A stretch of 64,000 nt of DNA from CAWFKW01 sp963816535 (GCA_963816535.1 CAWFKW010000003.1:1833464-1897463); one strand, 5' to 3'. Counted from the first letter of the stretch, positions 35,868-45,234 are shown. Numbers and translations are program-made. The notes: generated from the letters alone by a model not told the origin.

Positions 35868-37250
35868 TCATGAATGGAATTTCAGCGTGGCAGTGGTTCC
35901 TTTTAAGGGTTTACTTTCGAAATTGATTGAAATGTTCTGTACATCGGCAAGCCGTTTTACTATTGCAAGTCCAATACCATGGCCGCCGATCTGCGAGTTA
36001 CGCGCTTCTTCGCTGCGGTAAAACCTGTCGAATATTCTTGCAAGCTGTTCCTCTTTCATTCCGATTCCGCCGTCAATTATACAGCAGCTTGTCACGTCGC
36101 TTGTGATCTTAACGCAAATTTCAATTTCTTTGCTTTCGCCTGAATATTTAATTGAATTAGATATCAGGTTTTCAAGCATCAAATCAAGCATAGATGCATC
36201 TGCCTTTACAAAGATCTCCCCGCGGTCATCATACTTGATTTTGATGCCATGATCCGCGGCGTATTCATTCAGCCTCAAAATACAGTAATGTAAGCTCTCG
36301 TCTAAATCGATTTTTCTTATTATCGGAACCAGGCTGCCGCTTTCATATCTTGCGAGCATAAGAAGCTGGTCTATTAAGGAGGAAATTCTGTCAGCTTCGC
36401 TAATACAATATGAAATTTTGCTTTCATAATAGGCGGTGTCCCGCGGTTTCCTGATCAAGACTTCCAGCGTGCCTTTAATAATGGCTAGCGGAGTTCTAAG
36501 CTCATGCGAAGCGTCGGCGGTAAATTGCTTTTCCCGGAGGACTGCATCCTCAAGCCTGTCTAACAGACTGTTTACAGTTACGGATAGATCATAGATTTCG
36601 TCTTTTTTGCTGGGAAAGCTAATTCTGCCCCCAAGATTTTCTCTTGTAATGCTCTCTGCATCCTTTGTGACGCTTAGAAGCGGTTTAATACTTCTGCCTG
36701 CGATAGCCCGCGAAATCAGAAAAAGCGTCAATAGCACAACAGGGTAGCTGTAAATAAGAACTATTCTAAGGTTTTCAACAACCAATGTGGTTCCCTCAAG
36801 GGGCATTGCAATGACAAGGTATCCGATGATCTTCCCTTTGTTATTCATTATGACTGCCTGCTTTTGACGGATTTCTTTATCTGAGAGCCTGGAATCGGAA
36901 TTCCCGGTAATTCTTGGATCAGGATTAACGGTTAAGGATTGATCTTTCAAATTGCTTGTTTTCCTTATTATTTTTCCGTTATTATCCGCAACTTCAATAA
37001 ATGTCGGGAAAACCTCCACTGCCTTGTGTTCCTGTTCAGTCCATTCCGAAGTATCAGTAAAAAATATAAAGTCTTTTGCCGTATCTATATCATCTATTAC
37101 ATCAGCGGCTTCAAAATCCAACCTGTCGTCTATACTGTCATAAGCAGCTTTATGAACAACCGAGTAAATAACAAAAAACAGCAGGAAAGTGATCGCTGCC
37201 GTTACCGAGATATAAAAAAAGGCAATTCTATTTCTAAGGCTTAGATTCAT
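35868..37250 (-). CDS. Sensor histidine kinase of an OmpR-type system
   Basis: 460 residues. Two membrane helices (about 10-30 and 160-185) bracket a periplasmic sensor region. HAMP region near 190-235 (SITRENLGGRISFPSKKDE), HisKA with the phospho-acceptor in ASHELRTPLAII, then the ATP-binding N box (LENLISNSIKYSG), G1 (DGGIGM), F (FDRFYR) and G2 (GIGLAIV). Its start overlaps the stop of the response regulator (TAATG), so they form a co-translated pair. Signal unknown. Confidence 0.94.
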   Translation of the reverse strand: MNLSLRNRIAFFYISVTAAITFLLFFVIYSVVHKAAYDSIDDRLDFEAADVIDDIDTAKDFIFFTDTSEWTEQEHKAVEVFPTFIEVADNNGKIIRKTSNLKDQSLTVNPDPRITGNSDSRLSDKEIRQKQAVIMNNKGKIIGYLVIAMPLEGTTLVVENLRIVLIYSYPVVLLTLFLISRAIAGRSIKPLLSVTKDAESITRENLGGRISFPSKKDEIYDLSVTVNSLLDRLEDAVLREKQFTADASHELRTPLAIIKGTLEVLIRKPRDTAYYESKISYCISEADRISSLIDQLLMLARYESGSLVPIIRKIDLDESLHYCILRLNEYAADHGIKIKYDDRGEIFVKADASMLDLMLENLISNSIKYSGESKEIEICVKITSDVTSCCIIDGGIGMKEEQLARIFDRFYRSEEARNSQIGGHGIGLAIVKRLADVQNISINFESKPLKGTTATLKFHS

Positions 37251-37921
37251 TATTCATCGCGGGCCATGTACCCAACTCCCCTGACTGTGTGAATCAATTC
37301 TGCGCTGGTCTTGTCTGTGAGCAGTTTTTTCCTCAGGAAATTAATGTATACATCTATAACCGATGTGTCAGAATCAAAATGAATGTCCCATACATGTTCT
37401 ATTATCCGGGTGCGCGTGCAGACTTTTCCTTTGTTCCTGATAAGGTATTCAAGAAGCGAGAATTCTTTTGGAGTGAGTTCGATCTCTGTCGAATTGCGGA
37501 AAACGCGGTGTGTTTCCAAATTCATTTCAACGTCGCCAAGTTTTAATTTTGTCTGCTCTCCGCTTTTGGATCTGAGGAGGGTCCTTATCCTCGCGAGAAG
37601 CTCTTCAAACTGAAACGGTTTCTTTATGTAATCGTTTGCACCGGCTTCCAGCCCGAAAACCGTATCCTGAACCGTGTCTCTGGCGGTTAAAAAAATTATC
37701 GGGACGGTATTATTGATCTTCCTGAATTGCCTGCAAATTTCTATGCCGCTTATGCCGGGCAGCATCCAGTCAAGGAGCAATAGGTCATATTCGTTGGTTG
37801 ATGCAAGCTCAAGTCCTTTAGCGCCCTCATTTGCGACGTCAATTGCAAAGCCCTCTTCTACCAGACCCTCCATCAGGAAATTTGCGATACCTTTTTCGTC
37901 TTCAACAATGAGAATTCTCAT
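37250..37921 (-). CDS. OmpR-family response regulator
   Basis: 223 residues from the ATG at 37921 (MRILIVEDEKGIA), the normal family start; the frame is also open and coding-like up to an ATG at 38017, which would add 32 residues. Receiver with acidic pair VEDE, phospho-acceptor in DLLLLDWMLPG and LTARD / YIKKPF switch residues; winged-helix DNA-binding domain with LTPKEFSLLEYL and RTIIEHVWD-like segment, ending VRGVGYMARDE. Acts with the kinase that follows. Targets are unknown; the nearby T9SS cargo genes are possible. Confidence 0.93.
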   Translation of the reverse strand: MRILIVEDEKGIANFLMEGLVEEGFAIDVANEGAKGLELASTNEYDLLLLDWMLPGISGIEICRQFRKINNTVPIIFLTARDTVQDTVFGLEAGANDYIKKPFQFEELLARIRTLLRSKSGEQTKLKLGDVEMNLETHRVFRNSTEIELTPKEFSLLEYLIRNKGKVCTRTRIIEHVWDIHFDSDTSVIDVYINFLRKKLLTDKTSAELIHTVRGVGYMARDE

Positions 37922-38257
37922 AACTTTTCCGTTTGCTGCCTGTTCAAGAATATCCGCTTCGCCTGATAAAACACCGTAAATCTCCGCTGCATGTTTTAAG
38001 CCTTCTATATCATTCATTTGTTCTAATAATATTTAGATTGATACAAATGTATGAATCTTTGTCTTAAAACATCGTAAAGGAATTCTTAAAATTCGCTTAA
38101 AGCGAAGCTCCATTTAGGTTTGCAATTTAATTTAATTTGTCAAAAAATAATAAGTAATTATCAATATTCTTCTAAAAGGATGGAATTCGCTACAGCGTTA
38201 ACGTCATGACAATTGGCAATAATATAAATAATTATAGAAAGCTTATAATATGTTTTT

Positions 38258-38329
38258 ATGCAGGCTTGTTACGCAATTATTTCTGTGGAAATATTTATGT
38301 TTGTGCCGGCTATCAGAAAAATGAAATAA
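38258..38329 (+). pseudogene. Relic of an MFS transporter C-terminus
   Basis: A 23-codon open frame ends IFMFVPAIRKMK, nearly identical to the last residues of the MFS gene (IFIFVPAIRKLR). At DNA level about 32 of 39 bases match, up to and including a stop. No upstream remainder of the gene is visible. It looks like the tail of a deleted second copy. Confidence 0.5.
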
Positions 38330-38605
38330 CGGAATATCTGATGAAAACAATGAAATTTTTGTAACACTAAAATTTAGCGTTATGCGGTGTTTTCATCCAT
38401 TTTAGTTGAATCCTACCCACAATCACCACAAAATACTCAGAATTGGTTCAATTTTGGGTATTTCTACATCAAAAATTTCTCATCCAAAAAGCAAATAACA
38501 ATCATTAGCTTTTATGATAAAAGTCATTCTTATTAATATCACCGGGAGCGTAAATTTGTACATGTTGGCAGATACATTTATATTTTAAGTACTGACACAG
38601 TAAGT

Positions 38606-38613
38606 TAATTTTG
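38606..38613 (+). promoter_or_regulatory. -7 box for the M1 peptidase gene
   Basis: TAATTTTG matches TAnnTTTG, giving a leader of about 30 bases. A second match at 38551-38558 could be an upstream start site. No clear -33 element for either. Confidence 0.4.
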
Positions 38614-38648
38614 AACTCCACTATTTATTAAACTAGAATTCTCCGCAC

Positions 38649-40661
38649 ATGAAAATTTTCACAGTTTTATTTATTTTATTAACGCTTGGGATTGCCGCGC
38701 AGTCCCAGGACTTCAGCAAAATGACCGGCTCTCAAATATGCTCGCAAGTGAAATCAAATTATAAAGGATCGCTTGGCGCTTTTGAATTATCACCGAATAC
38801 GCCGGTACATTCTTTTGATGTTCTGAACTATGAATTGAAACTTGATATTTATAATTGCTTTTCCTCAGGGACAAGAAGCTTTTCAGCAAGTAATTTGATT
38901 ACATTCAGGGTTGATTCAGTTCTGAATTCTATAGTTCTTAACGCAACTTATACATCTTTGGTAATTGATTCTGTAAGACTATCGGGTGGAGTCAGTTTAA
39001 CTTATGTTCACAGTCAATCAACAAACAAAGTGACAATAAATCTGGACAGAACTTACAATCCCGGAGAAGTTGTTAATATCATTATTTATTACAGGCATAA
39101 TAACGTAAATGATTATGCATTTAATGTTTCATCAGGTTACGTTTACACCGATTGCGAACCGGAAGGAGCCAGGAAGTGGTTTCCCTGCTGGGATAAACCT
39201 TCGGATAAAGCCACTTTTGATATCACAGTCAAAGTTCCATTGAGCGTTAAGATAGGTTCGAACGGCCGGCTTGCAGATTCGACTATAAGCGGAGATTCCA
39301 TCAGGTATCACTGGATAAGCCGCGACCCGATATCAACTTATCTTGCTGTGCTTACTGGGAAAGCCAATTATAATATAAGCATTGTTTGGTGGCATAAAAT
39401 ATCAAACCCTAATGACAGTATTCCAATAATGCTATATTTTGCAACGGGTGAATATATACAGCCGACACATAATGCAATTTTAGACATGACTACTTATTAT
39501 TCGACATTATTTGGAGAGCATCCATTTGAAAAAAACGGATTTGCTTCGGTTGCGGGTTATGGCGGGGGTATGGAAAATCAAACATTGACAACAATTTATC
39601 CTTCGGGGTGGACTTCTGTTTCTGGTCTTATATCGCATGAATTTGGGCACCAGTGGTTTGGCGACATGATCACCTGCGGAACCTGGGCCGATATATGGCT
39701 GAACGAAGGGTTTGCAACTTACCTTGAAGCATTGTATGACGAACATATAAGCGGTTATTCATCATACAAATATGACATAAATTCATTCGCGGACGGTTAC
39801 ATGACTTCAAATCCGGGCTGGGCGATTTATAATCCTGACTGGGCTATCAATACGCCTTCTACAAGCATATTGTTCAACGGCGCTATCACATACGATAAAG
39901 GCGCATGCGTGCTGCATATGCTCAGGTATACAATAGGCGATTCATTGTTCTTTGCCTCGTTCAAAGCCTATGCTACAGACACAACGAACTTCCGTCTTAA
40001 AAATGCAGTGACGAATGACTTTTTTGATAAGTTCAGCGCAGTATCCGGACAGGATTTAAACTGGTTCAGAGATGAGTGGGTAATGCAGCCAAATCACCCC
40101 GCTTATCAAAACAGTTATAATGTAACAGACCTTGGAAACGGCTCATGGCGCTTAGTCTTTGTTGCGAATCAGGTTCAGACAAACACTGTGTTTCATAAAA
40201 TGCCGATCGTAATTAAGGTATCGTTTGCCGGGAATCCTGATACATCTATCAGGGTTATGAATGACCTAAACAACCAGTCATTCACTTTTACTTTTAGCAG
40301 TCAGCCGGTTACCGTCGCATTCGACCCTAATATTGACATAGTATTAAAAACGGCTACTTTGACTATCGGGATAAGAAATATTTCAACTAATATCCCAAAG
40401 AAATTTGCTGTTTACCAGAATTATCCGAATCCATTCAATCCCGTAACAAAGTTTAATTTTGATATTCCTGTGAAGTCATATGTCCATATCAAAGTATATG
40501 ATATTACAGGACGGGTTGTAACGACTCTTGTAAACCAGGAATTGCAGTCGGGAAGTTACGAGACAATCTGGGATGCGGCGAACTATTCGAGCGGTATATA
40601 TTTTTACAGTGTGGAGGCAAACAATTTCAGCAAAAATATGAAAATGGTTTTGGTGAAATAA
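38649..40661 (+). CDS. Secreted M1-family aminopeptidase with T9SS sorting domain
   Basis: 670 residues. Signal peptide to about 20 (LGIAAQSQ). M1 signatures: GGGMENQT (GAMEN-type exopeptidase motif) near 300 and the zinc site HEFGHQWFGD with the third ligand Glu 19 residues on (WLNEGFATYLE). From about 585 there is YPNPFNPVTKFNF and a terminal GIYFYSVEANN...MVLVK, a type A T9SS domain. It should be an extracellular zinc aminopeptidase that frees N-terminal residues from peptides. Together with the M3 peptidase downstream (opposite strand) it could serve protein scavenging. Confidence 0.93.
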   Translation: MKIFTVLFILLTLGIAAQSQDFSKMTGSQICSQVKSNYKGSLGAFELSPNTPVHSFDVLNYELKLDIYNCFSSGTRSFSASNLITFRVDSVLNSIVLNATYTSLVIDSVRLSGGVSLTYVHSQSTNKVTINLDRTYNPGEVVNIIIYYRHNNVNDYAFNVSSGYVYTDCEPEGARKWFPCWDKPSDKATFDITVKVPLSVKIGSNGRLADSTISGDSIRYHWISRDPISTYLAVLTGKANYNISIVWWHKISNPNDSIPIMLYFATGEYIQPTHNAILDMTTYYSTLFGEHPFEKNGFASVAGYGGGMENQTLTTIYPSGWTSVSGLISHEFGHQWFGDMITCGTWADIWLNEGFATYLEALYDEHISGYSSYKYDINSFADGYMTSNPGWAIYNPDWAINTPSTSILFNGAITYDKGACVLHMLRYTIGDSLFFASFKAYATDTTNFRLKNAVTNDFFDKFSAVSGQDLNWFRDEWVMQPNHPAYQNSYNVTDLGNGSWRLVFVANQVQTNTVFHKMPIVIKVSFAGNPDTSIRVMNDLNNQSFTFTFSSQPVTVAFDPNIDIVLKTATLTIGIRNISTNIPKKFAVYQNYPNPFNPVTKFNFDIPVKSYVHIKVYDITGRVVTTLVNQELQSGSYETIWDAANYSSGIYFYSVEANNFSKNMKMVLVK

Positions 40662-40693
40662 TCGATTTGAAATTTTTATCTTACTTATCTCCA

Positions 40694-40711
40694 GTCCCCC
40701 GAAAGGGGGAC
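40694..40711. repeat. CT-rich palindromic repeat, copy 4
   Basis: GTCCCCC-GAAA-GGGGGAC in the 118-base gap between the convergent M1 and M3 genes; it could serve as their shared 3' hairpin. Confidence 0.55.
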
Positions 40712-40779
40712 GGGAGAGGAAACGAAGACAATTCTGCTGTGCCCGTAAACCAGAAAACCGTAATAAAATCCGTTCTAAA

Positions 40780-42678
40780 TTATTTATTAGCTTTTTCTTC
40801 CTGCGCATATAAATCCTTCAGGCTATTGACCTTGCTTTCAATAATTTTCAGAATATCATTAAGAAGGTCCGGGCTTTCAAGATCTATGTTCAGAAATTTT
40901 TTCAGAAGAGCTGTTGGAGAGTCATCAAACCCGTTTCGCATCAATGCAATATAGTTTTTCCGGAAACCGGCAGGGTCATTCTTGAACATTTCAAAATATT
41001 TTAATCCTAATAATCCGCCGTACATATAATTGGAAAGATACAGCGGGTCTTCGAACATAAGCCTGTTCGTCATCCATTGATCTTTTAATTGTTCATTCTT
41101 ACCGGTCCAGATAGAGTATTTGGAATCAATTTTTATCGTCAGTGAATCCAGATCATCGGCATTCTGGATTTTATCGCCGGCGATAGCGTCATAAACGGCA
41201 AGCTCAAGGTCCGCATCATGGGCGGCGCTGAAGATCTTCATACCTTTGATTTCCAGGAATCTTTCAAGATAAAAAATCTTTTTCTCTAAATCCTTTTCGC
41301 GGCTATAACAATAATCAGCAAGCAGGAGCTCGTTAAAAATTGCGAATGACTCCGAAAAATAATTTGGGCCTGAACCATAAACGGGTTTGATCTTATTATT
41401 GCCCATGAGCTGAAAATGAACTACGTGGCCTCCTTCATGCGCTAATACCGATACATCCCCGAAGTAACCCTCGTAACCGTTTGAATAAAAAACATTTGGA
41501 ATGTAAGGAAATCCAACGCCGCCGCCCGCGTTAAGGCGATTTTCGCCCTTAACAATATCCATTCTTCCGTTTGCGGGATCAAGCAGCTGAGCGAATTCCG
41601 ATCCATACTCTTCGCCAAGCGGCTCAAGCGCTTTTAATATTATTGAACTTGCCTGTTCAATTGTAAAACGCGGGGGAGCGCTTTTGGTGGAAAAAGAAAT
41701 CATATCCCATGAGTTCATATCGCTGTAACCTTCCGTTTTCTGAATATGGTCAGCCCGGATCTGCTGGTAATTTTTATATATCCCGGTGTTTTGAGATATT
41801 TTTTCCAGCATATTTGTTACATCTGATTTATTAAGAAAGCGCGCGTAGAAAGATTCTTCCTCAAAGTCTTTATAGTGATGCGTCTGCGAAAGAGAGTTAT
41901 TTGCTTTTATTAGATGAATAAGGGCGAACGCATACAGGTCCTTCTGTGATTCAAAACCAGCATATCGCTTTTTGAAACCTTCTTCGCGTATTGACCTGTC
42001 GGGATTATCAATTATCTGGCTTCGTTGTTTCCAGACATTCAGTTTGCCGTCTATCGTTTCTATAGTTTTGAACTTTGTACGCGCTATCAGGTTTTCATAC
42101 AGGTCCGATTGCCAGCCGTTGATAACAGGCGATAACGAGCCTATTGTAATTTCTTCGTTTTGGGGCAGAGAGTACAAACGGAATCTGCGTGAAGATTCTA
42201 TCTCAAAACGGTATGGCTCCAGTTCAGGATTTTCCTTTATGAACATGCTGAGCGTGTCGTCTGAGATTTGCATCAATTTCTGTCCGAGAAACTGAGTCCT
42301 GGAATTTACTTCCGAGATCAGAGTTATATCGTCATCATTACTTTTTTCATCTTTAGTGTTTACAGCGTACCGCAGATACAAATAAGCATCGTGTTCAGCC
42401 AGTAAGACGCTTATACTGTCGTTTAGCCGCAGAGCCTGCAAAAGGATTTCCGGCGAGCGAGATATCTGATCCTTAAGAGATTCTAATTCCGACAGTTTTT
42501 TTTCAAGAATACTGCGGTCAGATTGTTCCCGTTCCGGGCTGCTGAAGAAGTACCGCTCAAAATCAATATGGTACAGAGCCTGTTTGTCTTTAGGAATCGG
42601 CTCGAAATTTTCCTGTGAAAAAGATATTGATGATATTGTAAAGAAACTGATTAAAATGTATATAAGCGTCTGCGCCAT
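40780..42678 (-). CDS. Exported M3-family oligoendopeptidase
   Basis: 632 residues from the ATG at 42678, which has AGGAAAA upstream and starts a signal peptide (MAQTLIYILISFFTISSISF); the frame extends 20 residues further up but without export sense. Zinc motif AHEGGHVVHF near 430, with the downstream FSESFAIFNELLL Glu ligand, typical of PepF/oligoendopeptidase F. It cuts short peptides. Location is periplasmic or beyond; no T9SS tail is seen. The end (KDLYAQEEKANK) is charged. Confidence 0.88.
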   Translation of the reverse strand: MAQTLIYILISFFTISSISFSQENFEPIPKDKQALYHIDFERYFFSSPEREQSDRSILEKKLSELESLKDQISRSPEILLQALRLNDSISVLLAEHDAYLYLRYAVNTKDEKSNDDDITLISEVNSRTQFLGQKLMQISDDTLSMFIKENPELEPYRFEIESSRRFRLYSLPQNEEITIGSLSPVINGWQSDLYENLIARTKFKTIETIDGKLNVWKQRSQIIDNPDRSIREEGFKKRYAGFESQKDLYAFALIHLIKANNSLSQTHHYKDFEEESFYARFLNKSDVTNMLEKISQNTGIYKNYQQIRADHIQKTEGYSDMNSWDMISFSTKSAPPRFTIEQASSIILKALEPLGEEYGSEFAQLLDPANGRMDIVKGENRLNAGGGVGFPYIPNVFYSNGYEGYFGDVSVLAHEGGHVVHFQLMGNNKIKPVYGSGPNYFSESFAIFNELLLADYCYSREKDLEKKIFYLERFLEIKGMKIFSAAHDADLELAVYDAIAGDKIQNADDLDSLTIKIDSKYSIWTGKNEQLKDQWMTNRLMFEDPLYLSNYMYGGLLGLKYFEMFKNDPAGFRKNYIALMRNGFDDSPTALLKKFLNIDLESPDLLNDILKIIESKVNSLKDLYAQEEKANK

Positions 42679-42891
42679 AAAGTTTTTCCTGATAAATGAT
42701 TTGAACGGCAATTCAACAATAATATCGAAAAATAACACAACAAAATATTAAAAAGCCCTGACTCCAGTCATTCATTGGCGCGCATTTGCATGATAATAAA
42801 AAATGCCGGGTATTTTTATTTATTTAATTTGTATTTAATGTTCTTTTGTTATATTGCTTCAGATTGTTAAATTAAATTCACAACATAAATC

Positions 42892-43341
42892 ATGATAATA
42901 GACAAACTGGAAAATGCAGACCTGTACCGCAATATCAACAAGAGAATTTCCGTTGCATTGGAATATTTGAAAGCAACGGATTTTGAAAGCATTGAAACCG
43001 GAAGACATAATATAGACGGCAATAAAATTTACGCTTTAGTTAACGACTACATGACAAAAAACAGCTCTGAGGCAAAACTGGAATCACATAAGAAGTACAT
43101 CGACGTTCAGTATGTTTCAAGCGGCAGCGAGCTTATTGGTTACGCCCTGTTAAACGGGCAGGATCCATCGCAGGAATATGATGATGAAAAAGACTACATG
43201 CTGTATAACGATGAACCATCATTTATCGAATTTGATGAAGGCATGTTTGCAATACTCTTTCCTGATGATTTACATATGCCCGGAGTAGCGGCGGATAAAC
43301 CCACAGAAGTGCGAAAGATTGTAGTAAAAGTTAAGATATAG
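42892..43341 (+). CDS. YhcH/YjgK/YiaL family protein (DUF386)
   Basis: 149 residues. Cupin-like family linked to sugar acid (sialic acid, gulonate) use and to biofilm in some bacteria. Signatures: ESHKKYIDVQYVSSG and LFPDDLHMPGV, with His and Glu that bind metal. The gene is alone with no sugar-utilisation genes nearby. Function in this organism is not clear. Confidence 0.88.
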   Translation: MIIDKLENADLYRNINKRISVALEYLKATDFESIETGRHNIDGNKIYALVNDYMTKNSSEAKLESHKKYIDVQYVSSGSELIGYALLNGQDPSQEYDDEKDYMLYNDEPSFIEFDEGMFAILFPDDLHMPGVAADKPTEVRKIVVKVKI

Positions 43342-43652
43342 CTCAAGTAGCTGTCTTTTGTTACTTTCCAAAAATCAATATGTCGGTTATTCAGTTAACC
43401 GGTAGCAGTCTGTTAAATAGAAATTAATACCCTTTTTTGTATCCATTGAAGTGTTATCTTATATGGATTGTAGATAATATCTTCCGTAAGGAGTAACTTG
43501 TCTTTTCTTAAAAACATAGCTTTCAGCTACTGAAGAAGTAAGACTCTTTTAGAAACATTGTAAAACCGATCCACATAAGTTAACCAGCCAGCATATAATC
43601 AATTCGAATTTTATCAGAAGTAATTCCATCAATTTACCGCATAAGGAATAAT
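43342..43652. other. 311-base gap before the CFA-like gene
   Basis: AT-rich with no significant ORF. An AAGGA ribosome binding site lies just before the ATG at 43653. No convincing promoter or hairpin is seen. Confidence 0.4.
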
Positions 43653-44876
43653 ATGAATCAAAATATAGCGCAATCAACAAATATTGAAGACCTTGTAGAG
43701 TTAAAAGAACCTGCCGTCAGCTCAATACATGTAAATGGATCAAAGACGCCGCTTTCAAAGAATATCGAAGACCTGGTGGCGGTTAAGGACCCGGGTATCA
43801 GCTCCCGATATAAAAATGGCTTAAGAATACCGATCACAACTTTTATCGAAGACTATATGAGCGGGCGCGTCGACGTGAGGTGCGATATTCAGAAGCTTCT
43901 TCAGGACCGCACGCACTTTTTTAATTACAGGTTTGTGGGCCATCATTTCAAATTTTTATTTGCTAAGTTCATTCCGTCTGTAACTATCCACTCGAAGAAG
44001 CAGGATGAACGTATCATCAGAGGCCATTATGACAGGGGCAACGATTTCTTCGGTTCATTCTTAGGCGATAGAATGATATATACTTCGGCATACTTCAAAA
44101 CCGGCCTTGAGGACCTGGAAACGGCGCAGGACCAGAAGCTCGATCGTGTCTGCCAAAAATTACAGCTCAAAAAAGGCGACCGCCTGCTGGATATCGGCTG
44201 CGGATGGGGAACGCTGGCGGCGCATTCGGCTAAATATTACGGTTCGGATTCGACAGGTATCACAATCGCGCAATCAGGCTCAGATTATGCGAATGCGCAA
44301 ATAGAGCGCTGGGGCGTGAAAGACAGCGCCAGGGTCAACCGTATGGATTACCGCAGCATCCCCGCCGATAAGTATGATAAGATCTCTTGTCTCGAGATGG
44401 CGGAACACGTTGGCGTGAAGAACTTCACAAAATTCATGAAACAGATTGCCGGGCTTCTTAAAGAAGACGGCATATTCTTTTTACAGATAGCCGGTTTGCG
44501 CGCCGGTTATCACCAGGAATCACTCGCCTGGGGCTTATTTATGAGCGAGTATATTTTTCCGGGCGCTGATGCTAGTATGCCCCTTTCATTCGTTGTAAAA
44601 CGGCTGGAAAAAGCGGGCTTCGAAATTCACAGCGTCGAAAATATCGGCATTCATTATTCACGTACAATACAGCTTTGGTACTATAACTGGCAGAGCCATA
44701 AAGAGGAAGTGCTGAACAAATACGGCGAGTTCTGGTTCCGCTGCTGGGAAATTTTCCTGGCGTGGTCGGTAGATATTGCTAAGCAGGGCAACTCAACCTG
44801 CTTCCAGATCACCTGTAATAAGAACCTTGACGGTTACAAACGCCCGCAATGGTTCTCCGGCAATGGTTCAGTATGA
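43653..44876 (+). CDS. Cyclopropane-fatty-acyl-phospholipid synthase-like methyltransferase with duplicated N-terminus
   Basis: 407 residues. Methylates unsaturated acyl chains of membrane lipids with S-adenosylmethionine. RGHYDRGNDFFGSFLGDRMIYTSAYF-type segment (110-140) is the CFA synthase signature, and LLDIGCGWGTLAAHSA is the SAM site; CLEMAEHVG and NGIHYSRT-like motifs follow. The first 60 residues contain a direct 27-residue repeat starting NIEDLV at 10 and 37, unlike usual members. The closing tail ends at 407. Followed by a terminator shared with the tRNA on the other strand. Confidence 0.9.
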   Translation: MNQNIAQSTNIEDLVELKEPAVSSIHVNGSKTPLSKNIEDLVAVKDPGISSRYKNGLRIPITTFIEDYMSGRVDVRCDIQKLLQDRTHFFNYRFVGHHFKFLFAKFIPSVTIHSKKQDERIIRGHYDRGNDFFGSFLGDRMIYTSAYFKTGLEDLETAQDQKLDRVCQKLQLKKGDRLLDIGCGWGTLAAHSAKYYGSDSTGITIAQSGSDYANAQIERWGVKDSARVNRMDYRSIPADKYDKISCLEMAEHVGVKNFTKFMKQIAGLLKEDGIFFLQIAGLRAGYHQESLAWGLFMSEYIFPGADASMPLSFVVKRLEKAGFEIHSVENIGIHYSRTIQLWYYNWQSHKEEVLNKYGEFWFRCWEIFLAWSVDIAKQGNSTCFQITCNKNLDGYKRPQWFSGNGSV

Positions 44877-44938
44877 ATATAGATTAATCTGCCTAAGAAT
44901 TAAAGGCAGCGCAATGGCGGGAAACCAATAAAATAAAG

Positions 44939-44972
44939 AAAGCGAATAAGTTCAAACATATTCGCTTTTTTT
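44939..44972. terminator. Bidirectional terminator for the CFA-like gene and tRNA-Leu
   Basis: Stem AAAGCGAATA / TATTCGCTTT, with T runs after it on the plus strand (through about 44972) and T-rich sequence on the minus strand. Confidence 0.75.
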
Positions 44973-44974
44973 CG

Positions 44975-45057
44975 TGCGGGAAGGGGGACTTGAACCCCCA
45001 TGCCTTGTGGGCGCCACCCCCTCAAGATGGTGCGTCTGCCAATTTCGCCATTCCCGC
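44975..45057 (-). tRNA. tRNA-Leu (anticodon GAG)
   Basis: 83 bases, class II tRNA. On the minus strand the acceptor stem GCGGGAA pairs with TTCCCGC and A73 follows; the anticodon loop is TTGAGGG between stems CCATC and GGTGG, giving GAG. The variable arm is GCGCCCACAAGGC-like and the T arm is GGGGGTTCAAGTCCCCC. The 3' CCA is not encoded. Confidence 0.93.
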
Positions 45058-45102
45058 AATTACATTAATAATATCGTGTTTAAAGAACACTTGTATGTGT
45101 TT

Positions 45103-45234
45103 CGGGGAACCCCTTCCCGCCTTTGGCGGGATTTTGCGCCGCCAAGGCGGCTCTCAACAAGATGGTGCGCCTGTCCCGATTTATCGGGATATGCCAATGG
45201 AGTTTATCCCGCCGGGTGACGGGACCATTCCCAC
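45103..45234 (-). pseudogene. Relic of a second tRNA-Leu filled with palindromes
   Basis: On the minus strand it starts GTGGGAATGG, contains CCATTGGCA and GGCGCACCATCTTG, and has AGGGGTTC, all in tRNA-Leu order. Between them lie four hairpins: 45207-45224 (TCCCG/CGGGA), 45174-45189 (TCCCGAT/ATCGGGA), 45138-45151 (GCCGCC/GGCGGC) and 45115-45131 (TCCCGCC/GGCGGGA). The D arm is broken twice and the acceptor 3' side does not pair with the 5' side. It cannot fold as a normal tRNA. Confidence 0.5.

Larger units (their letters stand above)
38018..38648. other. 631-base non-coding gap ahead of the M1 gene
   Basis: AT-rich, with no long ORF. It holds the relic at 38258-38329, two TAnnTTTG boxes (38551-38558 and 38606-38613) and no clear terminator. 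Nothing else is recognised. Confidence 0.5.

Noticed and set aside
37922..38017. 32-residue extension of the response regulator
   Set aside because: Frame is open and looks coding, but the family starts at MRILIVEDE; kept only as an alternative start.
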